Shown here: positions 1 to 10,800 of the stretch, one piece after another
Layout: every line of letters starts with the position of its first letter
Position numbering within the stretch: the first letter of the stretch is position 1
Assembly: GCA_039105265.1 (NCBI GenBank)
Contig: JAPFFF010000002.1
Coordinates: forward strand, 6,634,001 to 6,698,000
Direction: 5' to 3'
Source: Tritrichomonas musculus
Taxonomy: Eukaryota > Parabasalia > Tritrichomonadida > Tritrichomonadidae
Length of the DNA stretch: 64,000 nt
Notes under the pieces: generated by a model
Database searches by the model: none
Seen by the model: only the letters and a program-made list of their open reading frames with translations
Told to the model about the DNA's origin: nothing
Translations under genes and position numbers: made by a program

Positions 1-774
1 TTCAATAGAAACTTTTTGTGAGTCAATTTCTATTTGAAACTTTTTCTTAGTTTGAATGGCCTCTGCTTTTTCTTTTGATGATGAAACCTGCAGATTTTTG
101 TACTTTGCTTCTAAATCTTTGAATTTTTTGCATAAACTTGTATATTTCTTTTGTAAGAGTGGATCACTTTGATTATTCTTGATTTCATTTTCATTTGAAA
201 CATTTTGTGTATTACGATTGTTTTCGAGGTAAAAATTAATTTGTTGTTCCAAATCCATAATTCGGCCTTGAAGATACTTGAACTTACTCTCTGAGTCTTG
301 ATGAATGCCGAGTGACTGAATAAGAGCTTTTTGTAGTTTTTCTGGATCTGGTTGATAGCTAAAAGCGATTTGACGAATGTTTTGTATTGTTTCTTGCGTT
401 GTAACGTCTTTTATAGGAATAGATAATTTATCTTTTAATTTATCTTTAATATCGATAAGGATTTCTTGAACAAAATTGTAATCTTTGTCACCATTCTTCA
501 AAATGTCTATAATTTGGTCGAAAATCTGATCATGTAGGCTTTTAATTTTTGATCCTACCCGTAATATTCTTCCAAGTAGATCTAAATTATGATCTTCTGA
601 ATTTTCTAAAATTGGGATATTTAATTGATCTTCAATTTTACTTATACTTATATTTAATTTTTTTTCGTAAATATTTTGGTTGGCTCGCATTGTTTTGATT
701 TGGTTTTGGAGATGGAAAAGCATTGATTCATCGATATTATTATCTGAACCTTGATTTGGACCATCTTTCGACAT
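1..774 (-). CDS. Coiled-coil protein, 5' part only (runs off the window)
   Basis: An open frame reads from an ATG at 774 down to base 1 without a stop, giving 258 residues; the C-terminal remainder lies outside the window. It begins MSKDGPNQGSDNNIDESM. Most of the visible protein is Lys/Glu/Gln-rich with heptad-like spacing of Leu, Ile and Phe, especially around residues 20-60 and 165-258, so an extended coiled coil is likely. There is no signal peptide, membrane segment or catalytic motif. I do not recognise a family. A cytoskeletal or scaffold protein is plausible from composition only. The start is chosen because it is the first in-frame ATG after an A/T-rich leader. Confidence 0.7.
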   Translation of the reverse strand, partial: MSKDGPNQGSDNNIDESMLFHLQNQIKTMRANQNIYEKKLNISISKIEDQLNIPILENSEDHNLDLLGRILRVGSKIKSLHDQIFDQIIDILKNGDKDYNFVQEILIDIKDKLKDKLSIPIKDVTTQETIQNIRQIAFSYQPDPEKLQKALIQSLGIHQDSESKFKYLQGRIMDLEQQINFYLENNRNTQNVSNENEIKNNQSDPLLQKKYTSLCKKFKDLEAKYKNLQVSSSKEKAEAIQTKKKFQIEIDSQKVSIE

Positions 775-1269
775 TTTCTAGCGCGAATTCTAAATTGAAT
801 CGATATTTAGATTTTGAAAATCTTGTACGTTAAATAAAATTGAATGTGTAGATAATTCGCAGTTTTTTTTTGGCAGTTGTGGTTGTTTAATTCAGAATTT
901 GTGAAAATGTAAAAAATAACTTTCTTTAAAAAAAGATATTAAAGAAACAAATATGAAAATTTTTTTAAAATATTTTTTTTCATGAAGATATTACCATAAA
1001 AATCTTTACTGTAATGATTCATTATACATTATAATCAATTTATAATTGATTAAATTGTTTATTCATAGAAGTTAAGTATTAATTCATCAAGATATGCTTG
1101 TATATAAAGAAAATAAAAAAATATTGATTCTGATGGGACTCGAACCAGCAACCCTAACGATCAGAGCTTAATCTTTCTTTATCTTTGTGCTCAAAAGTAA
1201 GATTCCTTTTTCACGCACTTGCTATAAAACCAAATTATTTGAAAGCACATTTTTAATTTTTTCGATTGT
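775..1269. other. Intergenic spacer with a tRNA-like scrap
   Basis: A/T-rich spacer between two minus-strand genes. Apart from the tRNA-like stretch at 1129-1166, I see no coding frame or repeat. Confidence 0.6.
1129..1166 (-). pseudogene. tRNA-like remnant (T-arm region)
   Basis: On the minus strand this reads like the 3' part of a tRNA gene: a B-box-like GGTTCGAGTCC follows a GGGTT. The T-stem does not pair properly beyond two base pairs, and no acceptor or D-arm can be found in the adjoining bases. I therefore read it as a degraded or truncated tRNA copy. Chance similarity remains possible. Confidence 0.3.
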
Positions 1270-3165
1270 TTAAGACTTCTTATACTGTACTTTTGTTGTT
1301 GATGGAAATGCATTTTCTTCCTCAAAAGATAATAAAGAAGGGAATGTGATTTGCTTTAGCGATATGCATCCATCAAAAGCGAACTTTCCAATATGAGTTA
1401 CTGAATTAGATGCTGTAAAATCTTCGAGTGATTGGCATTCATAAAAAGCAAAATTGCCAATTTTATAAACAGCCAATGGAATTGAAACATGCTTCAACAA
1501 CGTGCAGTTTTTGAATGCACAGTCTTCAATGTATCTAACTTTCTCAGGAATGGTTACTTGTATCAAAGATTCACAATATTCGAAAGCATGTTTTCCAATT
1601 TTTTCCACAGAAGATGGAATTTCTATTTCTTTCAACGAAGTGCATTTTCCGAAGCAATAATCACCAAGCGAAGTCACTGTCAAAGGTAAGTTTATTCGTT
1701 CGAGCGATGAGCATCCATAGAACAGAGAGCTTTTAATCTGTGAAACACTCTCTGGAATTGATACTTCAACCAAAGATGAACAGCATTCAAAAGCGTGGCA
1801 GCCAATTGATGTCACAGAAGAAGGAATGACTAATTCAAGCAAGCTTGTGCAGCCTTTGAAAGCATCATTTCCAATCTTCACCACTGAAGGTGAAATTGTT
1901 AATTTCTCCAAAGATGTGCAATCACTGAAGGCATCGTCACCGATTCTTTTCACAGATGAAGAAATCACAACTTCTTTCACAGAGGAGCATCCATTGAATG
2001 CGCTGTTTCCAATCACTGCCACAGATGAAGGAATTGTGATTTTCTTTATTGAAGTGCACAAAAAAGAAATGTTAAAACCAACATATTTTTTCTTTTTCAT
2101 TGAAATCATGTCGCAAATATCGTCTGGATAGAAGTTGTAGTTGTACAGATCAATGATGTAGATCTCAAAATGGTTTAGATTCTTCTTTTCAATATCCTGA
2201 GAAAGAATGTTATTTCTAAAGTAACTATATATATCGTTGTGATGGCATTTAACAGCTTCATCCAATATGATCAAATTATTTTTATCTTCTGAATTGTCTC
2301 TTTCATAATAATACTTTCTATTTCTTATGTCTTTCTTCTCTATCTTGTTTTCTTCACAAAAATGAATAAGTTCTGGAACATTTGAATGAACTGCGTAATA
2401 CCACAATTTACTTCTCAGTTTCACCTTGTTGAACTTCAAAAATTGAACTATTTGTACTGATCCAAAAAATGTTGCATACTTTATTAACGATGGCTTTTTA
2501 GCCATCAAAAAGTTATGCGTTTCAAAAATAGATTTTTTGATTTTGGTTGAAAGAGGAAAATTTGTCTGGGTTACATATGAAATAAATTCCTCAATTGAAT
2601 CCTGTCGAATTAATTCACATACATACAAATCATTTTCACCTTTCTGGCACTTTTTGATAAAATCATCTATTTTAAAATGATAATTATTAATTTCTCTTTC
2701 TATTTCCTTTCGTTGTGATTCGTTTAAATATGGTTTAATACCAGAGTATAAATAAACAGGGTAAGGATAACGATTTAGATCATTCATTTGAAATATTTGT
2801 GCCAAGATTAATTCATCTGGAATTAAAAAGTTTTTTTCTAAAAGAAGAAGAAGCATTCTTTTATTATTTTTATAAATTTGAAATAAATCTGAATTTGAAA
2901 TTGAAAATTGCTTTTCTTTGATGATATAATTAAATAATTGTTCAAATTTTTCATAAAATGCAACAGTACGATAGTGGTTCTCTTCTAAAGTTGATATTAA
3001 GTTGAATAGGTTTAATGTTTCTACTCGATCTTGTAGAATTTCTTGTTTTTCAAATACTTGAATTAATGTTGATAATTCATTTTCGAAATCATCAGAAGTT
3101 TCAATGAAATCTAAGAGAGTCGAATAAAGTTCTTTCTTTTTTTCAACAAACTCTTCTATTTCCAT
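1270..3165 (-). CDS. BspA-like leucine-rich-repeat protein with ankyrin-like N-terminal half
   Basis: 631 residues. The N-terminal half is helical. Around residues 180-270 it has the ankyrin-like pattern seen in trichomonad proteins with DUF3447-type repeats (ELIRQDSIEEFISYV, then LIKYATFFGSVQIVQFL). From about residue 370 to the end there are roughly eleven 23-residue LRR_5/BspA-type repeats of the form IPSSVxxIGxxAFxxCxSLxx. BspA-like proteins are a very large trichomonad family; some are at the cell surface and bind host or bacterial material. I see no signal peptide or membrane segment here, so a cytosolic role is equally possible. It is a clear paralogue of the 702-residue protein at 26973-29081. 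The first ATG, just after GCGATAAATAAAATG-like leader sequence, is taken as the start. Confidence 0.88.
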   Translation of the reverse strand: MEIEEFVEKKKELYSTLLDFIETSDDFENELSTLIQVFEKQEILQDRVETLNLFNLISTLEENHYRTVAFYEKFEQLFNYIIKEKQFSISNSDLFQIYKNNKRMLLLLLEKNFLIPDELILAQIFQMNDLNRYPYPVYLYSGIKPYLNESQRKEIEREINNYHFKIDDFIKKCQKGENDLYVCELIRQDSIEEFISYVTQTNFPLSTKIKKSIFETHNFLMAKKPSLIKYATFFGSVQIVQFLKFNKVKLRSKLWYYAVHSNVPELIHFCEENKIEKKDIRNRKYYYERDNSEDKNNLIILDEAVKCHHNDIYSYFRNNILSQDIEKKNLNHFEIYIIDLYNYNFYPDDICDMISMKKKKYVGFNISFLCTSIKKITIPSSVAVIGNSAFNGCSSVKEVVISSSVKRIGDDAFSDCTSLEKLTISPSVVKIGNDAFKGCTSLLELVIPSSVTSIGCHAFECCSSLVEVSIPESVSQIKSSLFYGCSSLERINLPLTVTSLGDYCFGKCTSLKEIEIPSSVEKIGKHAFEYCESLIQVTIPEKVRYIEDCAFKNCTLLKHVSIPLAVYKIGNFAFYECQSLEDFTASNSVTHIGKFAFDGCISLKQITFPSLLSFEEENAFPSTTKVQYKKS

Positions 3166-3358
3166 GCGATAAATAAAATGAATAAAGATATTTTGATATT
3201 ATCGTTTAAAAATTTGTCAAAATTAAAATTTTAATTTTTTTGTATACTTTACAAAAAAAATTTAAGAAGATAAAATTTAAGAAGATAAAATTTAAGAAGA
3301 TAAATGTTCGTATAGACATAATAATAATTCAAAACCATTCAATTCTTGTTGATGTAAT
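3166..3358. other. Short spacer with a tandem 14-bp repeat
   Basis: A/T-rich leader side of the BspA-like gene. A unit AATTTAAGAAGATA is repeated about three times near 3258-3303. Otherwise nothing is seen. Confidence 0.5.
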
Positions 3359-4350
3359 TTAGTCCTCGCACGATTGAATTTCATTCAATTTTATTAACTT
3401 TTTATATATGCAAGATCAAATTTTGTATAATAAATAATTATTTTTTGATATATCTGTATCAAATATTGAAGGCTATTTGAAAAAAGCCTTCAAAAAGTGG
3501 CGACTGCGATTCTGAGATCTCAAATTATTTCAAATTTTTCTATAGATTGAGATAACTCATACAATTTCTTTTTTCCAAGATATTTCGAGCTTAGTTTTTA
3601 TTATTATTATTGAGCAATTGGATCTTCAAATTATAGCAACTTTAAATACAATATAATTCTCTAAAATCTATCAAAAAAAATCTCAAGCATTTCAGATCAA
3701 TAAATAGATTATTTAAAGAATAATTAATAATCAATTAAACCATCAAAGAGTTGACTTATTTTTACATCCATTGGCATGAAATATAAATATTTTAGTAGAA
3801 TAAACATTCAAATATGCCTTAATTCACTTTTTTGCATATCACTTTATCTAATATAAATAAAAATATTAAAAAAAAAGCAATATTTCATTAAAAAATGTAA
3901 ACGAGAATTTATTAAAAGTAAATTGAATATAAAAATCCATTATATTTTGATAGTTTTGATGTATTTTTTTTTTTTTGATATATAAATCATCAAATATTTT
4001 AAAGCAATCTCATAATTAATTGATATTTATTGATTTTTAAGTGATGATTTGACTTTGCAATGTTTTTTTTTTTTTTTTTTTTTGATAAAATTATTAGATT
4101 TGTAATGAGAATTGCATTGTGAAGAAATATAAAACGTTAAAAGCATGTCTGATTGATTGTTTAAATAAATTTTACATAATTTAAAAGCAACTCTGAAGTT
4201 GTTTGTATTGAATTCTTCAATATAAAATAAAAATATGAATATTTAAAAATCAATTCAATTTTTCATCGATTTAAAATTCAATAAAAAATAATAATCGTCT
4301 ACTTTTAAAAAGTTTGAAATTTTGAATGAAATTCAATAGTGCGAGGACTA
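3359..4350. mobile_element. Fold-back, non-autonomous DNA transposon with 9-bp target duplication (Mutator-like)
   Basis: The ends form an inverted repeat of about 29 bp. The left arm starts TAGTCCTCGCAC at 3360, and the right arm ends GTGCGAGGACTA at 4339-4350. One mismatch lies inside the arms, which continue through ATTGAATTTCATTCAA. The 9-bp sequence TGATGTAAT occurs at 3350-3358 and again at 4351-4359, as expected for a target-site duplication. Duplications of 9-10 bp are typical of Mutator-like elements. No transposase frame is present in the roughly 990-bp interior, so it would be non-autonomous. One or two bases between the left duplication and the arm leave the exact left end open. 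Confidence 0.75.
3468..3491. repeat. Small hairpin inside the fold-back element
   Basis: GAAGGCT and AAGCCTTC face each other across about nine bases, and the sequence continues CAAAAAGTGG. The same GCCTTCAAAAAG string recurs in the hairpin at 42901-42943. Confidence 0.5.
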
Positions 4351-4858
4351 TGATGTAATATTGAAAACAGTTTTTCATTCAAAATTATTTTGTTTATCTA
4401 ATTTTTATTGAAGTACAGTTTTGTTGAAAGATAGGAAAATGGGCTTTTTGAATGTATTCTATTTTATCCCAAATTTTTTTTTTTAAATTAATATAATTAA
4501 CTAAATCACAAAAAATTCCACAATTTTTTGAATAACTGGGCTATTAATACACTGTTAAGATCTGTGTAAATTGGTTTTTTGGATTGGGGATTTGATTTTT
4601 GATTATTATGCATGATTAATTTTTCCTTTCAAAAATTGAATTTTGCAATTTTGTAAATTAGATAAACCTTCTTTTGGGCAGAGGCAAGCAGACCGTGTAC
4701 GCCCTCTTTCATATTTAAGATTGGCTTTGATTCCAAATGACCATACTCTGCAACATTCTCATGTAATAATAAATATAATTAATACCGGCGATTAGAGCTG
4801 ATCATATTGGTATTTTACCAATAAAAATAAAAGCTATAATTATTTATAAAAAAAAATC
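4351..4858. other. A/T-rich spacer
   Basis: No gene or clear repeat is seen apart from the target-duplication copy at 4351-4359. A slightly GC-richer stretch at about 4670-4760 shows no frame. Confidence 0.5.
4847..4856 (-). terminator. Pol III T-run terminator of the tRNA-Lys gene
   Basis: A homopolymer T-run on the minus strand begins three to four bases after the tRNA 3' end, as expected for RNA polymerase III termination. Confidence 0.6.
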
Positions 4859-4859
4859 A

Positions 4860-4932
4860 GCCTCCGGCGGGACTCGAACCCGCAACCCCAAGATTAAGAG
4901 TCTTATGCTCTAGCCGGTTGAGCTACGAAGGC
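4860..4932 (-). tRNA. tRNA-Lys (anticodon CTT)
   Basis: The minus strand folds as a full cloverleaf. The 7-bp acceptor is GCCTTCG with CGGAGGC and one G-U pair. The D-arm is GCTC/GAGC. The anticodon arm has loop CTCTTAA, giving anticodon CTT. The T-arm is GCGGG-TTCGAGT-CCCGC. There is no intron and CCA is not encoded. On this strand a run of T follows within a few bases (seen as the A-run at 4847-4856), a good RNA polymerase III terminator. The discriminator base would be U (from position 4859), which is unusual for tRNA-Lys. Confidence 0.93.
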
Positions 4933-6584
4933 TTGATAACTTTCAATTATTTTTAATTACTAAAAAATAAAAAAGTTTTTTTATATATTTTGAATTTTTT
5001 CTTAGAAAATTTTATATCTTCATTCAATTATTCTCCCAAAAATTTGTTATCGTTATATTTATATAAAACAATTTTTTGTTTTATACTTCATTTTTTAATT
5101 TGCAAGCTCAGCATGAAGGCATTTGTGTTTTAAAGTTCAAAATGTTCTGTTCAAAACGTTGGGATTGTTTTACTTTTTAATAGCATCTTTCAAATAAAAT
5201 ATTAAATTGTTAAAAAAAACAATTTAGAGAGCAAGTTCCTTGGATTTGGATTTGTTTTTCACATCCTTTAATACCAGAAGTTTAAATGTTCATATCGGGA
5301 TCTAAATCGTCATGAGCTTTAGATTTAAGCAAAACTTCTGTTGAGCTTTCAAGGCAAGTTAAAAATAACAAAAATTACCATATTTCTTTTTACGTTCAAA
5401 TTCAAAATTTGTTCTCTAAATTGGAATTCAAATCAAGCAGATGAATGATGAAAGTATCTTGAAAAAGACAGAAAGCATACGTTCCAGTCAAATAAGGTTT
5501 CAATGAAAGTTTGTACACTTTACCGTGAATTTCTTAGCGATTTTACTCAAATTTCATTTAGTTTTCAGTTAAATTTCAAAAAATGTCTTATTTTATATCA
5601 AAATTTGTAACAGCAGTTCGTCTTCAGTTTCAAATGATGATTTATTTTCAGTTTTTTTTATCAAATTATCGGAGATCAAACAAATCAAAAAATCAGATCA
5701 ATTCAATTTATTCAATTCAATCAAAATTTTCGAAAACCGAATCAAATCAATTTTTTCTTGATTTTTTTCAATACGAAAATATTGAACGAAATGATGTACA
5801 AAACATCTCCAATCGATATATTGGACGAAAAAAGCAGCCGCTCAAGAAAACCACCTGAGCAAATTATGGCTCATGGTGCAAAACAACGGTTGCCCATTTT
5901 TTTATTTTCAATTAAAAAAGTGCTGGTAAGTTTCTCGTAGAAAAAAAATATCTTTTTTTCTATGTAGAGCTTCCAAAAAAAAAAAAAATCACAAATTTGA
6001 GTACTTGAATATGTTATAATATCTAATTGTCATTATGTATAATATGAGAATTCATAAAATGAGAATTTATTTAGTAATTAATATTATTGTTTATTCAGAA
6101 GTATAAAAAATGATTGAGCTGTTATATAAGTCAAGTTAATAGGTATTTATCATCTCACATTATTGAGCAGGTTTATACGTTTTAGTATAATTGAGAAGTT
6201 TTACAGATTGTTTTTAAAAAGAACAGATTTTTCATGATTACCCAACACAAATAAACAGATTTGCATAACCAAACAAAACAGCTGAGTTAATTTGAAGAAT
6301 TAATGATAGATTTACATGATAACTTTTAAAAATTTTAAATAAACATTCTGTTTTAATTTATGAGCATATACAGATATTACACATAAAAAATTAATAAATG
6401 ATAAAAAAATTAAATGGCATCTTTTTACTTTTTAAATTTATAATAAATATACCAAGATATTTTCTCTTTCAACATATTGTAAATTTGAATGGTGCCACAA
6501 TTTCCCATTGAATGTTGATCAACATTTCTGAATTGAGAGAAAAAATAAGCATAAATAAAAAATAAGTGGTCAAATCATTTTCTA
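4933..6584. other. Gene-free spacer
   Basis: 1.65 kb of A/T-rich DNA. Open frames of 60-90 codons occur around 5583-5940, but they are rich in Phe/Ser/Lys/Asn as expected by chance and show no family pattern. No inverted-repeat element was found by eye. Confidence 0.5.
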
Positions 6585-7430
6585 ATGGCAGATGATTCTG
6601 ATGGTCTTCAGTATTTTTTGAGTTACTCAGAAAAATGCAATGATATCGATCCATATTCTGATGACAATTTATTCCTAGATGATTATCAAGAGATATTCTC
6701 AGCTGAAACATCAAAGGAAAACAATGATCAAAGTTTTGATAGCAATAAAGTGTATCATACAACAAATAATCTCCAATCAAATTACACATATTATGGCAAT
6801 GACCTATTAATTTCAACGAAAGATGATCCAACGCAAATCCATCATCATAAAAATATATTATGTAAACTGCCTGAGCCAATTTTCAAAGATAATGATATAA
6901 TACCTGAACGTGATAAATTTCCAAAAGATGTTGCCAATGATTGTTTTACATTAAAATCCCCTACTAGTGAAGAGGGTTTGGTTTACCAAAGTAAACCTGA
7001 GAGCCCATTCAACAACGTAGAGGATTTATTAAAATATTTGTCCAAAGTGGTTTTAGTAGGCCACCTTAATAAACTCAATAAGAGTTTTAAAATTATTATA
7101 TATCAAGTAATCCAAGAATTTGTTTTCAGCCATTATCAAAATCTTAGTTATGATCAAATTGAAAAGCTCAATAGAGAAGATAAAAGAAGTGTCCAGAGAC
7201 TTGACATTAAACTTTTTAAAATAAAAAATTATATTTATGAATTGTTTGAATCGAAACAAAAGAATAAAATAGTTTTAGATATTATTCAACAAGTTTACAA
7301 TCAATGCATCAAAAAGATTGAAGAAAAATTGCAAAAGGAACAAAATGCAAAGATATATTGCAAAAATTATCTTCTTCTAAAAGAATATCAAAAAGAAATT
7401 GACAAAATCAGTGCAAATATGAAAGAATAA
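6585..7430 (+). CDS. Hypothetical protein, acidic N-terminus and helical C-terminus
   Basis: 281 residues. The first 60 are acidic and Ser/Asp-rich (MADDSDGLQYFLSYSEK). Residues about 145-281 are strongly helical and Lys/Leu/Ile-rich with several amphipathic stretches, and probably form a helical bundle or coiled coil. There is no signal peptide, membrane span or catalytic motif, and I do not recognise the family. The antisense frame at 6469-6879 overlaps its first half but has no coding character. It lies on the same strand as, and 413 bp upstream of, the kinase/Sel1 gene. The ATG used is the first in the frame. Confidence 0.65.
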   Translation: MADDSDGLQYFLSYSEKCNDIDPYSDDNLFLDDYQEIFSAETSKENNDQSFDSNKVYHTTNNLQSNYTYYGNDLLISTKDDPTQIHHHKNILCKLPEPIFKDNDIIPERDKFPKDVANDCFTLKSPTSEEGLVYQSKPESPFNNVEDLLKYLSKVVLVGHLNKLNKSFKIIIYQVIQEFVFSHYQNLSYDQIEKLNREDKRSVQRLDIKLFKIKNYIYELFESKQKNKIVLDIIQQVYNQCIKKIEEKLQKEQNAKIYCKNYLLLKEYQKEIDKISANMKE

Positions 7431-7843
7431 CAAGAGATTTTACTTAAATTAAAAAAAAATATAAATATTAAATAATATAATATTTTTTTTGTATTTTAAA
7501 AACTGATTTTTCTTTCTTTAATGCAAGATAAATTATAATTTATTAAACCAAATTTCGTCTCAATTTTTTTGAAACTCCTTCACAAATTTTTGAAAAATCT
7601 TACAATTTTAACTTTGATAATGTAATTTTATTATCTTTTAATATAATTAATAAATACGGATCTTATATTGCAAATTAATTATTATATAATAATATAATTT
7701 TTATTTCATTATATATTATGAAACATGAAAGAAAATAACTAAAAAAAACCTTATTTGAGTACATTGAACCCTCCACTTTTTATATTTTTATTTTATTCAT
7801 TTCAAAAAGTTCGTTAACAAGCACGTTAAATTTAGAAAATTTT
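7431..7843. promoter_or_regulatory. Spacer and presumed promoter of the kinase/Sel1 gene
   Basis: A/T-rich. A TCATTTC at 7798-7804, 46 to 40 bases before the ATG, fits the trichomonad initiator consensus TCA(Py)(T/A). A CCACTTTTTA lies about 70 bases before the ATG. Both are weak matches in such A/T-rich DNA. Confidence 0.25.
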
Positions 7844-10800
7844 ATGGATAAGATTCTCGGATGTAAAGACCCATACAAAGGTGATCCAGAAAAACGTTTT
7901 GAATTCGTCAAATCTTTTGGGAGCGGTGGTTTTGGTACAGTTGAACTTTGTCGAGATCGAGAAAATGGAAATAAACTTGTTATCAAGAAATTAGCCAAAA
8001 TTGAAAGTACTACAATAAACGAAATAGCAATGCTTTATCACATTCGTCATAAATATATTATTAAATTATATGATTATTATCAAACAAAAATAAATCAAGA
8101 TACGATTGACAGAAACGAAATAAAAGGAGCAAAAGTCAATACTCCTATGTATGGAATGGTTATTGAATTTGGTGAAGGAGGAGATTTACTTAAATATATT
8201 ACCGAACGTATTTCAATTGAAGAAATTATTTTATTAAAAATTATCGATCAATCGGCTCAAGCTTTACGATTTCTCAATGAAAACCGTACTATGCACAGAG
8301 ATATCAAGCCAGAAAATATTTTATTAGACAAGTATGGAGATATTAAACTCGCAGATTTTGGAACAGGAGATGTTTTACAAGAAGATTCCGCATATAGAAC
8401 TTTTACGCAGCAAACTGGAACCCAAATTTATATGGCTCCTGAGATCAAAGCGCAGCATAAATATTATACCTATGCTATTGACGTTTACTCTCTAGGAGTA
8501 TCTATTTACCGAGCTTGTAGAGGCAATTTAGAAAACAATGACCTTAAAACAATAGATGTTGATGGGCTTCCAGAGCCCATTCCAGATACATATTCACCAG
8601 AATTTATCTCTCTTATCAAAAAGATGCTAGCCTTCGACGAAAATGAAAGGGCAACCTTAACCGATATACAATCAATGATACAATCCATTACAACTCCAAT
8701 CAAATTAACAGAGTATCAGCAAAATCAATTAGATAATTCTCTAAGCCTCTACTACGGAACCGACGGTGTCACCAACAAACAAGAAGCAATAGAAAACTTC
8801 AAAAAACTTGTTTCCGAAACCAACAACGAATGTCCTGAGCCTCTTTTTCAACTTGCGCATTCTTTTTTATACGGAGACTCAAATCAGCAAGACAAAGAGG
8901 AAGCAATCAAGCTTCTTCGATTGGCCTCACGTAAACTTTATTGTCCAGCCCTAAAATTGCTCTCATTTTGCTACCAGCACGGATTCGGAGTTGAGAAAGA
9001 CATGTTCACGTCCGTTCAACTTTTGACAATTGCACAGAAAAACGATCCTGAAGCAAGCTTCCTTCTTGGCTGTCTGACGTTCAATGGAGAAGCGATAGAC
9101 ATAAAGAACAATAAATATGACACAAAGGAAGTTGTCAAGCAAGATTTCGAGCTAGCTTTTCATTACTTTTTGAATGCAAAAAATTTTGTCCCTGCTCAAA
9201 ATTACATCGGACTCTGTTACAACAATGGAAGGGGAATAGAAGCCAATCCTTTTGAAGCATACAAGTATTTCAGTTCAGCTGCAGAAAGCCACTTTTTGGA
9301 CGCAGTTTACAACCTCGCAGTCTTCTATTTGACTGAAAAAAGTAATGACCAAATATGCATTGAAAAAGCTGTCAATCTACTTAATAAAGCAGCAAGCGAG
9401 TATCACATTGGAGCATGTCTTAAGCTTTCCGAGCTTTATAGTGAAGGAACTCTTGTTCAAAAAGATGAGAAAAAAGCAAATTTTTATTCAAAAATTGACG
9501 ATAAAAATTCAGTCAATTTTGATACAATTTACAGTTATGCCTTATTCAAATTGAAAGGAGACAATTATGCACAATATGAAGCGTTCACCATTTTGTCCCT
9601 CTGTTCAGAGAAGCATGCTGGTGCCGCTTACAGACTCGCTCAATGTTATAGAGACGGAATTGGCACAATAAAAGACGATCAAAAAGCAGCCAATCTTTTT
9701 GAACAGGCCTCGAATCATGGAATCGTTGATGCAACTGTTGATTTAGCTCTCTGTTTCCTCAACGGAACCGGCCGTGAAATGGACAAAGAAAAAGGAATCG
9801 CTATGATGAAGGACTCAATTGAGCAAGGAAGCATTTATGCTGCGCGTTGTTTGGCACAATGTTACATTACGAAAAATGGTGTTGAAGAAGAAGGCAATAA
9901 GAAGGCAATCGATCTTCTTCGTACAGCTCAAAGTTGTGGTGATTTAGAATCAACATATCTTCTTGCCAAATCTATTCGTAAGAAAGGACTCGAGGAGATG
10001 GACTTTGATCTTCTTGAAGAAGCAATGTCGCTCTTTGAGAAGGCTGCAATGAAAGGACATCCTGGCGCCTCGCATGAATTTGCGATGATTTATTCGCAGG
10101 GCTTTGAAATCTACATTGACAAGGAGAAAGCATTCGAATTCTTCCAAATTGCATCACAAAAAAATCATCCACAAGCGACAACAGAACTTGGCAAACTTTA
10201 TGAAAAGCAGCACGAAAATGAGAAGGCATTCAAAAGTTATCAAAAAGCATCAAATCTCGGAGACAACGATGGTCTTTATCACTTAGGAATGTGTTATCTA
10301 AAAGGAATCGGTGTTGATATAGATAAAGGAAAAGGTAGATCTCTAATTGAGAAGGCAGCTGAGGCAGGAATTGTCGATGCCAAATATCAGCTTGGTTTTC
10401 TGTATCAAGAAGGAATCGGAGGACAAAAAGATGAAGGAAAAAGTGCCGCTCTTTTTGAAGAGGCATCGAATCTAGGAAGCATTCAAGCCAAAGTTCAACT
10501 TGGCAATTGTTATCTGCATGGAATTGGCGTTCAGCAAGACAACAGCAAAGCTTTCAGAATGTTCAAGCAAGCATCTGACAATAAAAGCGTCGAAGGCAAG
10601 TACAAGTTAGCGAAGCTTTATTTGAAAGGTCTCGGTGTTCGAAAGAACCCGAATGAAGCGATTTTGCTCTTCGAATTCTTGGTCAGAGAGAAGAACTACG
10701 TCCCTGCAATGTATCGGCTAGCTAAGTGTTACATTGACGGCGTCGGTTGCGATGCAGACCCAAAGAAAGGAGTCCAAACATTAAAGAAGGCTGTGAAGAA

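Noticed and set aside
5583-5940. Small plus-strand genes
   Set aside because: Two overlapping frames of 60-91 codons rich in Phe/Ser/Asn with no family pattern, as expected from A/T-rich spacer.
6469-6879. 136-codon antisense gene
   Set aside because: Overlaps the better plus-strand gene at 6585-7430, and its composition is that of an antisense shadow.
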